Source of the DNA: a virus
Reading direction: 5' to 3' (one strand)
Length of the DNA: 46,602 bases
Virus record (IMG/VR): IMGVR_UViG_3300021142_000051
Span: 1-46,602 of that record
The notes below the pieces were generated by a model that saw only the letters and a program-made list of their open reading frames with translations, searched no databases and was not told the origin of the DNA. Both the position numbers and the translations under genes were made by a program. Positions 6,144-13,916 of the stretch are shown here, piece by piece; position 1 is the first letter of the stretch, and the number at the start of each line of letters is the position of its first letter.

Positions 6144-8055
6144 ACAACGGTCTTACAGCGTTATATTGGGCTTTTAACAACGTAGGTTCATTAGATCTTG
6201 CACCAATTTCTATTCCCATTGGAGATTGATTTGATGGCGTTCTTTGTGTACTTGCTCTGTTTTGCCCGCCTCCAGTTCCTTGATTTATAACTATTGGTTG
6301 CTGCGGTTGCATATTTGCCTGTTGTGTAGCTTCCGTTATATTTCTAGAACCAGAATCAATAATTTGTCCTTGGGTAATTGTATTTTCAGCTGCAGAAATT
6401 AATTCTGCTTTCTGGCTAATTATATTAGGGTTAGTATCTCTAATTACTGGTACAGGAAAAGATTCAATAGGTTTTAATTTTTGACCATCAGTAGTTTCTG
6501 TTGGTTGTGTGGTAATCTCTCTGTTATTAGGTTGCTCAGCTGTTGTTTGAACATTGGCTGGTTTATCGGTCGGTTGTTCAGCTGTTGCTACTTGCGTTGC
6601 TGTAGAATCTTGTGTTGCTCTTTCTGTAGCACCTTCGGTTTTCTTATTTGTTAATTCCTTTTCTATTTCTGGCGCCAAAACAGTTATAGATGCTCTTCCT
6701 TGCCTTGCATAGTCAGCTGCACTAGTGTTATTTGCGTCATGACTATCAATACCATTTAAAAATAAATTTGTTGCAGCTTTTGACCCTTTTAAGTGTGCAG
6801 CCTTTGCAAAAGCTGCAATATCACCAGGATCGCTATCTTCAGAAATAGCTCCTGATTTTATGCCCTGTTCTATATTTTTTTGCGTATATGATACGAATGC
6901 TTTATCTTGTAATTCTTTATTAGATAAGAAGTTAGATAAACCACCATCAATAGTCCAATTAGACGGATCGTGCAGGAATTGTTTTTGGCCTCCTTTGTAC
7001 CAATCACCTCCTGAATCTTTTTTAGCTTGCTTTAATTTGCCGCTATCTACTAATCCTTGGTCAGCTAATGCTTCTGCTCCGAATTGGTATTGTCCAACGT
7101 ATCCGTAATCATTTTCTACACCAACCCTATATCCGCTTTCAGTTTTTGCAACATTTGCTGCATACGCTTTAGTTTGCGCTTCAGAAAATCCTTTTAATGC
7201 TGGACCTTTAAATTCCAATGCTGCTTGTTTTTCAGATTTAGAAATTGCAGCTTTATCTTGTTGAACGTCCTTCCAAGTTCGTATTCTTTTCCCACCGCCT
7301 AAATCTGTGCCTGTTCTAGATTCAGGTTCTTCACCACCATATAATTGTTTTAATTTAGCAGCTCCCAAAAATAACCCAGCTCCTGCCGCTCCAATACCAC
7401 CTCCTACTGCTAAAGCTCCAAATATAGGACTTGCTGCAAGTCCAGCCAATATTTCTACTAAAGGAGCTAGTGCTTTTTGTAATGCTTGAACTAATTTATT
7501 TAATCCTGAAGATTTTGCTTTTGCGCCTTTTGGTGTATTTGGTTTTTTGGTTTGTGTTCTTCTATTTTGTTTTGGTGTGGGTTTTCTTCTTTTTGACTTT
7601 CTGTCAAACATATCCAAATCAAAATCAAAATCGTCAATTTTTAAGTTGTCTATCCTTACATTTTTTATTTTTAAATCATCTATTTCTAATTCATTAATTT
7701 TCAAATGCTTTATTTCTTTTTCCAAACCATCTTCTTTTAAAGGTTCTGTTTGGAAATCTTGTAATTTAGCGTCAAGAAGGTCTTGTTCTATTGTTTCTCT
7801 TCTAGTTTGTTTGTCAATGAATTTAACCAAAGATTGATTTATGCTATTTAAAATACTTTTTATATCAATAAGAGTTTTTAATATTTTCGTATTCTCTTTT
7901 GCATAAGTACCAGCAAAATTATCCGAAGTTGATTTATTAAACAAATTTGATGCAAATCCCATACTACCAAGAATACGACCTGCTGCCGTTTCTCTAATAT
8001 TGCTTTCATCAATTGCTTGATTTCTTGGATTTGCGTTTTGCGGTAATTTTGCCAT
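6142..8055 (-). CDS. Tape-measure-like virion protein with muralytic (lysozyme/SLT-like) domain
   Basis: A 637-residue protein. From the N-terminus: a helical region to about 100; an unusual stretch of five-residue units at about 118-150 (LKINE LEIDD LKIKN VRIDN LKIDD); a Lys/Arg-rich linker (152-182); a hydrophobic Ala/Gly-rich segment at about 195-235 that could cross a membrane; a transglycosylase-like region at about 285-470 with TESGY (E306 is the candidate catalytic Glu) and DYGYVGQYQFGAEALADQG; and a Thr/Gln-rich tail to 637. Length and hydrophobic segment fit a tail tape measure (T4 gp29 is 590), and the position directly after gp26 and the frameshift ORF mimics lambda G-GT-H. Alternatively it is a hub-associated tail lysozyme. 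An AGGT lies about 10 bases before the start. It is convergent with gene 32. Confidence 0.6.
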   Translation of the reverse strand: MAKLPQNANPRNQAIDESNIRETAAGRILGSMGFASNLFNKSTSDNFAGTYAKENTKILKTLIDIKSILNSINQSLVKFIDKQTRRETIEQDLLDAKLQDFQTEPLKEDGLEKEIKHLKINELEIDDLKIKNVRIDNLKIDDFDFDLDMFDRKSKRRKPTPKQNRRTQTKKPNTPKGAKAKSSGLNKLVQALQKALAPLVEILAGLAASPIFGALAVGGGIGAAGAGLFLGAAKLKQLYGGEEPESRTGTDLGGGKRIRTWKDVQQDKAAISKSEKQAALEFKGPALKGFSEAQTKAYAANVAKTESGYRVGVENDYGYVGQYQFGAEALADQGLVDSGKLKQAKKDSGGDWYKGGQKQFLHDPSNWTIDGGLSNFLSNKELQDKAFVSYTQKNIEQGIKSGAISEDSDPGDIAAFAKAAHLKGSKAATNLFLNGIDSHDANNTSAADYARQGRASITVLAPEIEKELTNKKTEGATERATQDSTATQVATAEQPTDKPANVQTTAEQPNNREITTQPTETTDGQKLKPIESFPVPVIRDTNPNIISQKAELISAAENTITQGQIIDSGSRNITEATQQANMQPQQPIVINQGTGGGQNRASTQRTPSNQSPMGIEIGARSNEPTLLKAQYNAVRPL

Positions 8056-8058
8056 TTG

Positions 8059-8253
8059 TTATGACCTATTTTGTTTTGCTCTTTCTATTTTTTCGTTAGT
8101 TTCTTTTATGTACTGTTCTAATTGTACAATATAAATTTCGCGTTCCCAAGGTATCATTGTTTCCAATTCAGACAAACTATATTTGTGGTGTTGCATTAAA
8201 GCAAAATTAGTTCTGTAATAGTTCGCTAAATTATCATGACAAAAAGTTATGCT
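8059..8253 (-). CDS. Frameshift-encoded C-terminal extension of gp26 (GT-like)
   Basis: An open frame in the -1 phase relative to gp26, running from the slippery site to a TAA at 8059-8061, four bases before the tape-measure-like start. It encodes 64 residues, including NYYRTNFALMQHHKYSLSEL and IPWEREIYIVQLEQYIKE, ending in a charged helix. The only ATG in the frame is at 8196 and would give just 45 residues with no evident Shine-Dalgarno sequence. The similar-looking segment NYYRTNFAL lies upstream of that ATG, which favours expression as a fusion of about 302 residues with gp26. A stand-alone 45-residue product (8059-8196) remains possible. Confidence 0.65.
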   Translation of the reverse strand, partial: SITFCHDNLANYYRTNFALMQHHKYSLSELETMIPWEREIYIVQLEQYIKETNEKIERAKQNRS

Positions 8254-8966
8254 AAAAAATTTTCAAGACCCTCCAGAACGATCTTATGTTCATATCCACA
8301 TTTTGTACATACTATATTAAATTCTTTTTTAAGTTTAGGTAAACGAGAGAAATGTTCTTCGATTTTTTTGAATTGCTCGTTATTTAAGTTATCAATCCAT
8401 TCAATTAATTCCTTATATGTAAATTCATCTTTATAATAAATTTTTTCAAAATCGAATACATAATCAACACAATTAGCTATAACTTCAGAAGTAGTATCCA
8501 TAACATCCATATCTTCGCTGAAACTTTTGATGATATCGAAATTAGGATGCTTCATTTTAAGACCTAGAGTCGAATCTAAGTTTATAATATCTGTATATCC
8601 ATTATAGTCAACTTCAACGTCTAAAACGTTTATTGGACATTCCATTTGATTATTACAGCTAATATCATCGACTACGTTTTTACATAGATATCTTGGCGTT
8701 ATTATTTCACCTATAGATCTTGCTCTTAATTGTAAAAAGAAGTATTCGATGTCTGTCATTGACAAAGCATCAACGTCAACTTCGCTTTTGCAACAAAATT
8801 TTATAACTTCTTTTATATTTTCGTTTATAAATGCTGCATCTTCTGATTCTAATGCAATCATAAGGATTTTTTGTTCTTTCACTGTAAATGGTCTGTACTT
8901 CACTTTTTCATTTTTTATAGGTAAAGTCAATTCATATATTGGTGCATTAATTACTGGCAAACTCAT
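8247..8966 (-). CDS. 26: gp26-like baseplate hub assembly protein / tail-assembly chaperone
   Basis: A 239-residue protein of the T4 gp26 (T4_baseplate) type; T4 gp26 is 208. The N-terminus MSLPVINAPIYELTLPIKNEKVKYRPFTVKEQKILMIALE is characteristic. Cysteines at C102-x9-C-x5-C and a C-terminal CTKCGYEH suggest a metal site. The end, LEGLENFLA, coincides with the frameshift signal, so a minority longer product is likely. GGAG lies about 8 bases upstream of the ATG. It stands between the tube-like protein and the tape-measure-like gene, the position of the G/GT chaperones in siphophages and P2-like myophages. Confidence 0.8.
   Translation of the reverse strand: MSLPVINAPIYELTLPIKNEKVKYRPFTVKEQKILMIALESEDAAFINENIKEVIKFCCKSEVDVDALSMTDIEYFFLQLRARSIGEIITPRYLCKNVVDDISCNNQMECPINVLDVEVDYNGYTDIINLDSTLGLKMKHPNFDIIKSFSEDMDVMDTTSEVIANCVDYVFDFEKIYYKDEFTYKELIEWIDNLNNEQFKKIEEHFSRLPKLKKEFNIVCTKCGYEHKIVLEGLENFLA
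8253..8274 (-). promoter_or_regulatory. Programmed -1 frameshift signal in gp26
   Basis: On the minus strand, GGAGGG (8274-8269) is followed after nine bases by T-TTT-TTA (8259-8253), in the correct X-XXY-YYZ phase with gp26 codons AAT TTT TTA GCA TAA. The gp26 stop lies two codons downstream. An SD-like element about 10 bases upstream of a slippery heptamer is the stimulator layout known from E. coli dnaX. I see no convincing downstream stem-loop in this AT-rich stretch. Confidence 0.65.
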
Positions 8967-8978
8967 TCTATTTCTCCA

Positions 8979-9512
8979 TTATTTTGTGGTATATCTATAC
9001 GCAAACGTAACCATCAATTTATGTACTTCATCAGTAGCACCCCAATCTAATTTTAAAGGGTGAACTGATATTGGAAATGCTTCAAACAATTTGGTCTTCA
9101 AACTGACCTTTCCGTTTAAACTATATTGTATGATAGTCACTTGTGTTGAATAATTTGATTTATAATTAAAATCAAATTGTGTTGGCGAAGTTGAACCTGT
9201 ACTGTCGCTGATTTTTTCCATCCAAGTATCAAATAATACTTTCTCTTTCATATCATCAGAACATAAAAATGTTAAGTTGACTTTTTCATAAAAGTTTTGT
9301 ACTGGAAAATATTGAACAGGACCATATGTTTTTTGTTCTACAAGCGAAAATGTCCTGGAAGGTAATTCAGTAGCTTCGCATTTAAAAGATAAATCTCCAA
9401 AATCAGCTCCAGAAATCTGGTTTATTGGTTGTGCTATAATAACTTCGAAGTTACAAGGTCTGGCTACATCTTTGTTAAATTTGCTTATAAATTGTGATAT
9501 GTTTGCGGCCAT
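8979..9512 (-). CDS. Tail-tube-fold protein (gp19 paralogue; possible tube initiator, gp54-like)
   Basis: A 177-residue protein with the T4-like tail-tube pattern: FISKFNKDVARPCNFEVII, then CEATELPSRTF, YGPVQYFPVQNFYEKVNLTFLCSDDM, FDTWMEKI, FNYKSNY, and near the end AFPISVHPLKLDWG with a final HKLMVTFAYRY. T4 gp19 is 163 residues. Its location in the hub block and not beside a sheath gene suggests it is not the main tube but the specialised first tube ring (role of T4 gp54) or another hub ring. GGAAG precedes the start. The next gene, gp26, begins 12 bases downstream. Confidence 0.75.
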   Translation of the reverse strand: MAANISQFISKFNKDVARPCNFEVIIAQPINQISGADFGDLSFKCEATELPSRTFSLVEQKTYGPVQYFPVQNFYEKVNLTFLCSDDMKEKVLFDTWMEKISDSTGSTSPTQFDFNYKSNYSTQVTIIQYSLNGKVSLKTKLFEAFPISVHPLKLDWGATDEVHKLMVTFAYRYTTK

Positions 9513-9513
9513 T

Positions 9514-10305
9514 TTAGCTTCCGTTTATAGTTTTTATAGAATCTCTCCATACTATATTTCTATTTTTCTTCTGGAATTTATCAACTTCTAATCCAGCAGC
9601 AAATAACCATTCGTGAGATTGTATTGGTAATATTTTACTTTTTATTTGCTGATTTAAGTACAACTTAACACAAGGTTTAAATTGTTTCAGACTTACTGTA
9701 TTTTTAAGAAAATTATAAGTCACTTTTAATTTGACCATATCAGTTTGTTTATTATAAATTGATCTTGTTTCTAATAATTTGCTTAAAAATAATAGACGGA
9801 TTTCAGTAGGAAGATAGTGCAGGTTCAAACCTAAAAATCCTGGTCCATTAGCTAATTTCTTTTTTTCTAATAATATCATTAAAGGGAATTTATCCCAATA
9901 AGGTAAATCTTCCTTCCAATACGCATCGTATGTATAAAAATACATACCACCTACAATAAATTGGTTATTGTATTGTGTTGTATACTTTATGTTTTCATTT
10001 TGTACATTTGTTTGCAATGCTTTTATTTTTAATTGCAACCAACTTATTGAAGCATCTTTTAATTTTTCTCTTTCTTCCCTTGAAGCATTTATGAATCTAT
10101 CTAGGATTGGTGGTAAATGGGGAGTTCCAAAAAACTCAGCATTTAATTCTGCTTGTAAACTTTTTTCCGCTATTTTTACAGGTCTATTCTCTGCACTCAT
10201 ATAGTGCCATAAACCAATACCTTGCGCGTATGGATTGAATATAAATTTCTTATCTTTATATTCTGCTACAACCCAATCAGTATATTTTTTAAATTCTTCT
10301 GTCAT
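9514..10305 (-). CDS. Probable DNA end protector gp2-like protein
   Basis: A 263-residue protein with a coiled N-terminal half and a conserved centre: GGMYFYTYDAYWKEDLPYWD, FPLMILLE, then GFLGLNLHYLPTEIR at about residues 156-170. I recognise the PYWDKFPL/FLGLNLHYLP signature from T4-like marine phages, where it has been labelled DNA end protector or left hypothetical. T4 gp2 is 274 residues and is encoded beside gene 4, as here. Its stop is adjacent to the tube-like gene's start (9512), so the two are coupled. The gp2 equation rests on position and length and is moderate. Confidence 0.5.
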   Translation of the reverse strand: MTEEFKKYTDWVVAEYKDKKFIFNPYAQGIGLWHYMSAENRPVKIAEKSLQAELNAEFFGTPHLPPILDRFINASREEREKLKDASISWLQLKIKALQTNVQNENIKYTTQYNNQFIVGGMYFYTYDAYWKEDLPYWDKFPLMILLEKKKLANGPGFLGLNLHYLPTEIRLLFLSKLLETRSIYNKQTDMVKLKVTYNFLKNTVSLKQFKPCVKLYLNQQIKSKILPIQSHEWLFAAGLEVDKFQKKNRNIVWRDSIKTINGS

Positions 10306-10309
10306 AAGG

Positions 10310-10317
10310 TATTTATT
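10310..10317 (-). promoter_or_regulatory. Late-promoter-like AATAAATA (minus strand)
   Basis: AATAAATA on the minus strand lies between the gp4 stop and the gp2-like ATG, only 4 bases before that ATG. A transcript from it would start inside the coding sequence, so it is probably fortuitous or leaderless. Confidence 0.2.
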
Positions 10318-10767
10318 TTAAAACGATACGTCTTTTTCTGTTAATAATTTAAAAACCCAACCTTTGTCTCTACAATATTTTGCTGCTGCTTGCCATTTAG
10401 CTGAATTAATACCCCAAGTATATACTTCATTAATATATCTTTTTGTTACCCTTTTTTTAGGTGTTGGTTCAAGCGTTTGTTCATATGGCTTTATTTCGAT
10501 CATATATGTTACAGTTGATCCATCCGCTTTTCTAAACTTAGCAATAATATCTGGATAATAATTGTGTTTCTTTTTGTCTATTGGTGATATATATGGTACT
10601 TTAATTTCTTCTGAACTATAATTTATAACGCTGGGATTGAGGTCCATCCAATCCAATGCTTTTCTCTCCCAAGAAGATCTGACCCAAATGTTAGATACAT
10701 CGCCAACATATTTCGATGGGTTTCTTGGATACCATCTTTTTGGTTCTGGATATTTTTTAGAAACCAT
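10318..10767 (-). CDS. 4: gp4-like head completion protein (PD-(D/E)XK-type)
   Basis: A 149-residue protein with the T4 gp4 (gp50/65) pattern: NPSKYVGDVSNIWVRSSWER, EEIKVPYISPIDKKKHNYYPD and a following YMIEIKPYEQT. The E...D...E-x-K arrangement (SSWER, YYPD, IEIKP) looks like a nuclease-fold active site. T4 gp4 acts on filled heads before tail joining. The C-terminal segment AAAKYCRDKGWVFKLLTEKD is also family-typical. It is the first gene of the minus block, divergent from the gp48 gene, with 48 bases between them that hold two late-promoter-like motifs. Confidence 0.88.
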   Translation of the reverse strand: MVSKKYPEPKRWYPRNPSKYVGDVSNIWVRSSWERKALDWMDLNPSVINYSSEEIKVPYISPIDKKKHNYYPDIIAKFRKADGSTVTYMIEIKPYEQTLEPTPKKRVTKRYINEVYTWGINSAKWQAAAKYCRDKGWVFKLLTEKDVSF

Positions 10768-10777
10768 AATAAAATTA

Positions 10778-10785
10778 GATAAATA
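10778..10785 (+). promoter_or_regulatory. Late-promoter-like GATAAATA for the baseplate operon
   Basis: GATAAATA lies 31 bases upstream of the gp48 ATG (10816), in the 48-base divergent spacer. It fits NATAAATA and is the only such motif ahead of the long baseplate gene cluster. Confidence 0.5.
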
Positions 10786-10798
10786 GTTGAAATATTAG

Positions 10799-10806
10799 TA
10801 TTTATT
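10799..10806 (-). promoter_or_regulatory. Late-promoter-like AATAAATA for the minus-strand block
   Basis: Minus-strand AATAAATA, 32 bases upstream of the gp4 start at 10767, mirroring the plus-strand motif at 10778-10785. The two point across each other, so their start sites should nearly coincide around 10792. Confidence 0.5.
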
Positions 10807-10815
10807 TTAAATAAA

Positions 10816-11787
10816 ATGGCAAATCAACCAGTAAAAGATTCTCCAACAGATCCATTACAGGCATTAAATTCGTCTGGGTATAATTTTACAGCATTACAAT
10901 ATCCTAGTGATTTACAAGGATCAATTGGACACTATGTGAATTTTTACATTAATGTCAATAAGTATAGTAGCTATTATCAGTCACCATCAACATTTAGTTA
11001 TGGTCAACAAGGCAGTACTCAATATAGCGTTGCTAAAAACGTTACATCAGGTAACGGTGGAAATGTTATATTTGGTAATGGAACCCCCGGTTCTGGTATG
11101 GGTATAGGTTCTACAGTTAACCAAAGAATAACCCAAGCAATTTCATTGTATATTCCTGATTCCATGAGTTATGGGCAAAATATAAAATGGGAAAATGCTT
11201 CTTTATATGAATTGGGTGCTTCTTTATTGGAAGGCGGTGGAGCTATAAAATCAGGTATTGATAAAATAGCTGGAGGATTGAAATTTAATGCTTTAAAATC
11301 TGTTTCTGCTATGATGGATAAGCTTAACGGATTACCTGAAGGAATTGCTACAGCTGGTACTGCGGTAGATAAAATTGCTGGCGCAGTAGGTTGGGCTTTT
11401 AATCCTCAATTATTAGTTCTTTTCAGAGGTATTGATTTTAGGTCATTTCAATACGATTTTTATTTTTCCCCAAGAAATCAAGACGAATCTACTGCGGTCA
11501 AGAACATAATACAGGCATTTAGATTCCATTCACATCCAGAATTGATAAGTGCAGCTGGATTATTTTATGGTGCTCCAGCCACGTTTGATATTCAATTTAT
11601 GCATAATGGTGGAATAAACACAAATATCCAACAAGCAACTACTTGCGTGTTGACTGGATATGATGTTGACTATGCGCCTTATGGTTGGGCTACATATGTT
11701 GATGGTATGCCTATTCAAACAAGATTGTCTTTACGATTCCAAGAAACAGAAATTCTGGATAAAAACAAAATTTTGCAGGGTTACTAA
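10816..11787 (+). CDS. 48: gp48-like baseplate tail-tube cap
   Basis: A 323-residue protein (T4 gp48 is 364). Near the start ALQYPSDLQGSIGHYVNFYI matches the gp48 family opening. The C-terminal third has the tube-like pattern LFRGIDFRSFQYDFYFSPR, the helix AVKNIIQAFRFHSHPE, FDIQFMHNGG, TCVLTGYDVDYAPYG and TRLSLRFQETEIL. The middle is Gly/Ala-rich. gp48 sits on the hub and receives the first tail-tube rings. The ATG of the next gene overlaps its stop. Confidence 0.85.
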   Translation: MANQPVKDSPTDPLQALNSSGYNFTALQYPSDLQGSIGHYVNFYINVNKYSSYYQSPSTFSYGQQGSTQYSVAKNVTSGNGGNVIFGNGTPGSGMGIGSTVNQRITQAISLYIPDSMSYGQNIKWENASLYELGASLLEGGGAIKSGIDKIAGGLKFNALKSVSAMMDKLNGLPEGIATAGTAVDKIAGAVGWAFNPQLLVLFRGIDFRSFQYDFYFSPRNQDESTAVKNIIQAFRFHSHPELISAAGLFYGAPATFDIQFMHNGGINTNIQQATTCVLTGYDVDYAPYGWATYVDGMPIQTRLSLRFQETEILDKNKILQGY

Positions 11788-12446
11788 TGGCTTATTTTTC
11801 TCTCTTTCCTGTTATATTGAATTCTGATGGTAAACTTCTAACAGATATTACTATCAGAACTAAAATAAAAGATACGTGGTTGAATAATGACAGGCTGTAT
11901 TACGCTTACAACTATCAAGATCATGATAGACCCGAAGACATAGCCAATAAATATTATGGCGATCCAGGACTTGGTTGGTTAATAATATATTCAAATAGTA
12001 TACTTAATCCTGATTTTGATTTACCGTTACCTTCTGCTCAATTTGAAGCATATTTAAATGATAAATATTATACAGAAGGGCAAAATTATATAGACCCAAA
12101 TACACAATTACCTGATCCAATCAGTGGAATTGATTATGCGTTACGAACAGTTGATCCTGTTTACGGGTATCAAAAACAAGTAACATATCAATATACAACA
12201 CAAACAATAACAGAATATTTTCCAGTAGACCAGAATACATATAGCCAATTAGTTTCATTCAATGTTACCACACAAGATCCAGTAACTAATGAAACAGTAC
12301 AATATTCATTAATGCCTAGATATCCACAATTAATGATATATGACATTGAATTTCAAAATAACGAAGCAAAAAGAGCTATAAAAATACTGAAAAAAGAATA
12401 TGTAACCCAAGCTAAAACTGAATTAAAATCTTTACTTAATAAATGA
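11787..12446 (+). CDS. 53: gp53-like baseplate wedge protein with LysM-like domain
   Basis: A 219-residue protein (T4 gp53 is 196). Residues about 38-80 (YNYQDHDRPEDIANKYYGDP, GLGWLIIYSN, LNPDFDLPL) are the LysM-like signature of gp53, which joins neighbouring wedges in the T4 baseplate. The C-terminal half has the YPQLMIYDIEFQNNEAKRAI segment ending in a charged helix. The ATG overlaps the gp48 stop, and the hub gene overlaps its own end by four bases, so the three genes are translationally coupled. Confidence 0.88.
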   Translation: MAYFSLFPVILNSDGKLLTDITIRTKIKDTWLNNDRLYYAYNYQDHDRPEDIANKYYGDPGLGWLIIYSNSILNPDFDLPLPSAQFEAYLNDKYYTEGQNYIDPNTQLPDPISGIDYALRTVDPVYGYQKQVTYQYTTQTITEYFPVDQNTYSQLVSFNVTTQDPVTNETVQYSLMPRYPQLMIYDIEFQNNEAKRAIKILKKEYVTQAKTELKSLLNK

Positions 12447-13906
12447 CAATATCTAGCCAAAACGATTACACTTCGCAAACTGTAACTGGATTATCAGTCA
12501 ATAAATGTCTGATAACATCAGCAACAGCTTCGTTGGAATTTAAAAATGCTGTTGTGGAATTTGCTTATTTTGAAGATATTTTCACAAATTGTGTACATGG
12601 ATCATTGTTAATTAGTGATTCATCTGCGTTTCCTAATATATTGTCTTGGTGCGGCGAAGAAAGATTAGATTTGGAAATTAGTAAGCCAGGATTACAAGAT
12701 AATGTATTTTCTGGTACATTCAGAATTTATAATATATCAAAAAGACATTTAACAAATGACAATAATGAAAACTATCTAGTGAATTTTTGTTCTGAAGAAT
12801 TGGCTATATCAGAAAAAACAAGAGTTTGTAAAACATATACAAATATGAAAGTTTCTGATATTGTCAAAGATATAGCGTTCAATTTTTTAAAGATAAGTTC
12901 CTCTGATTTTCCTTCTTCTAATATAGAAGAAACTTTCGGAAATGTTAATATAACAATACCAAACATGAAACCATTGGAAGCAATAAATTGGTTATGCACA
13001 ATGGCAATTGTTGGCGATACTAAATTTGGAAATCATTCAGGACCAGAAGGCGGCGCATCATATTTGTTCTGGAAAAATAAAGACGGATATAATTTTAGAT
13101 CATTACTGTCTATATTTAATACATCCAACATAAACAGTGCATATTCATCAACATATATGCATCCATTAGCGAATAGAAAAAATTTCATAGGTTATTGGTA
13201 TGGTATAAAAAATACAGATACGCCTCCAGGAACGCCATCATTTGATCCGTATTCTCAAATAATCTCATATGAAATTTTGAATAGTTATGATTCATTGGAA
13301 TCACAACAAAGAGGAATGTTTTGTAATAGAACAATATCTCTGGATTATGTTACTAGATTGTACAAAAATAATGATTTTGATTATAACAATTATTTTAATA
13401 ATTTCTTGAAAACCAAGGTAGATTTGTATAAAGATTTGAATACTTTGCCTGTGGTGAGCGATGCTACGGATAGATTCGGAAAAACACCAAATCTATATCC
13501 AGAAGGGACTATAAAAGTTTATCCTTCAACAACTATGCAAGCAAATAATGAGTTTGTAAAAACGAATTTGCCTAATATACAACCAAATTATGTTGAAAAT
13601 ACTGTTCCTTATAGGTTAGCACAATTATCTTTAATAGGTGTGAATAGAATAAAAATGGCTATTCCTGGTGATCCATATATTACTGTTGGTAAACTGGTTG
13701 ATGTGTATATCCCACAAACTACAACAGATGACAATGGAAACAAATACAACGACAGGTTTTTAACAGGAACTTATTTGGTGTCTTGTGTTAGACATGCTCT
13801 GGATCAAGAAAATGAATTTAAAACAGTTCTTGAACTTGTTAAGGATGCATATAAAGAAGGTGATGTTGCTAACGGTTTAACGTCTTTTAATGGTCCACTA
13901 TTGTAA
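12443..13906 (+). CDS. Baseplate hub protein (gp27-like)
   Basis: A 487-residue structural protein (T4 gp27 is 391). The N-terminal part has the hub/late-control-D style pattern: FEDIFTNCVHGSLLISDSS, GEERLDLEIS, FSGTFRIYNIS, YLVNFCSEELAI and a following MKVSDIVKDIAFNFL. The segment LEAINWLCTMAI with YLFWKNKDGYNFRSLLSIF is what phage hub trimers show. It ends PYITVGKLVDVYIP and LTGTYLVSCVRHALDQENEF, the beta-barrel part that binds the cell-puncturing device. Its place between gp53 and gp25, where T4 has gene 5, supports a hub role. No lysozyme or spike part is fused to it. The exact T4 equivalent is inferred. Confidence 0.7.
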   Translation: MTISSQNDYTSQTVTGLSVNKCLITSATASLEFKNAVVEFAYFEDIFTNCVHGSLLISDSSAFPNILSWCGEERLDLEISKPGLQDNVFSGTFRIYNISKRHLTNDNNENYLVNFCSEELAISEKTRVCKTYTNMKVSDIVKDIAFNFLKISSSDFPSSNIEETFGNVNITIPNMKPLEAINWLCTMAIVGDTKFGNHSGPEGGASYLFWKNKDGYNFRSLLSIFNTSNINSAYSSTYMHPLANRKNFIGYWYGIKNTDTPPGTPSFDPYSQIISYEILNSYDSLESQQRGMFCNRTISLDYVTRLYKNNDFDYNNYFNNFLKTKVDLYKDLNTLPVVSDATDRFGKTPNLYPEGTIKVYPSTTMQANNEFVKTNLPNIQPNYVENTVPYRLAQLSLIGVNRIKMAIPGDPYITVGKLVDVYIPQTTTDDNGNKYNDRFLTGTYLVSCVRHALDQENEFKTVLELVKDAYKEGDVANGLTSFNGPLL

Positions 13907-13916
13907 TAAATAATAT

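Noticed and set aside
8059-8196. Independent 45-residue gene starting at the ATG at 8196
   Set aside because: No clear Shine-Dalgarno sequence, and it would lack the segment just upstream that looks like part of the same domain. The -1 fusion explains the layout better, though this is not excluded.
13905-13912. Late promoter AATAAATA before gp25
   Set aside because: It overlaps the hub gene stop and is only 4 bases from the gp25 ATG, so a transcript would start inside the gene; likely chance.
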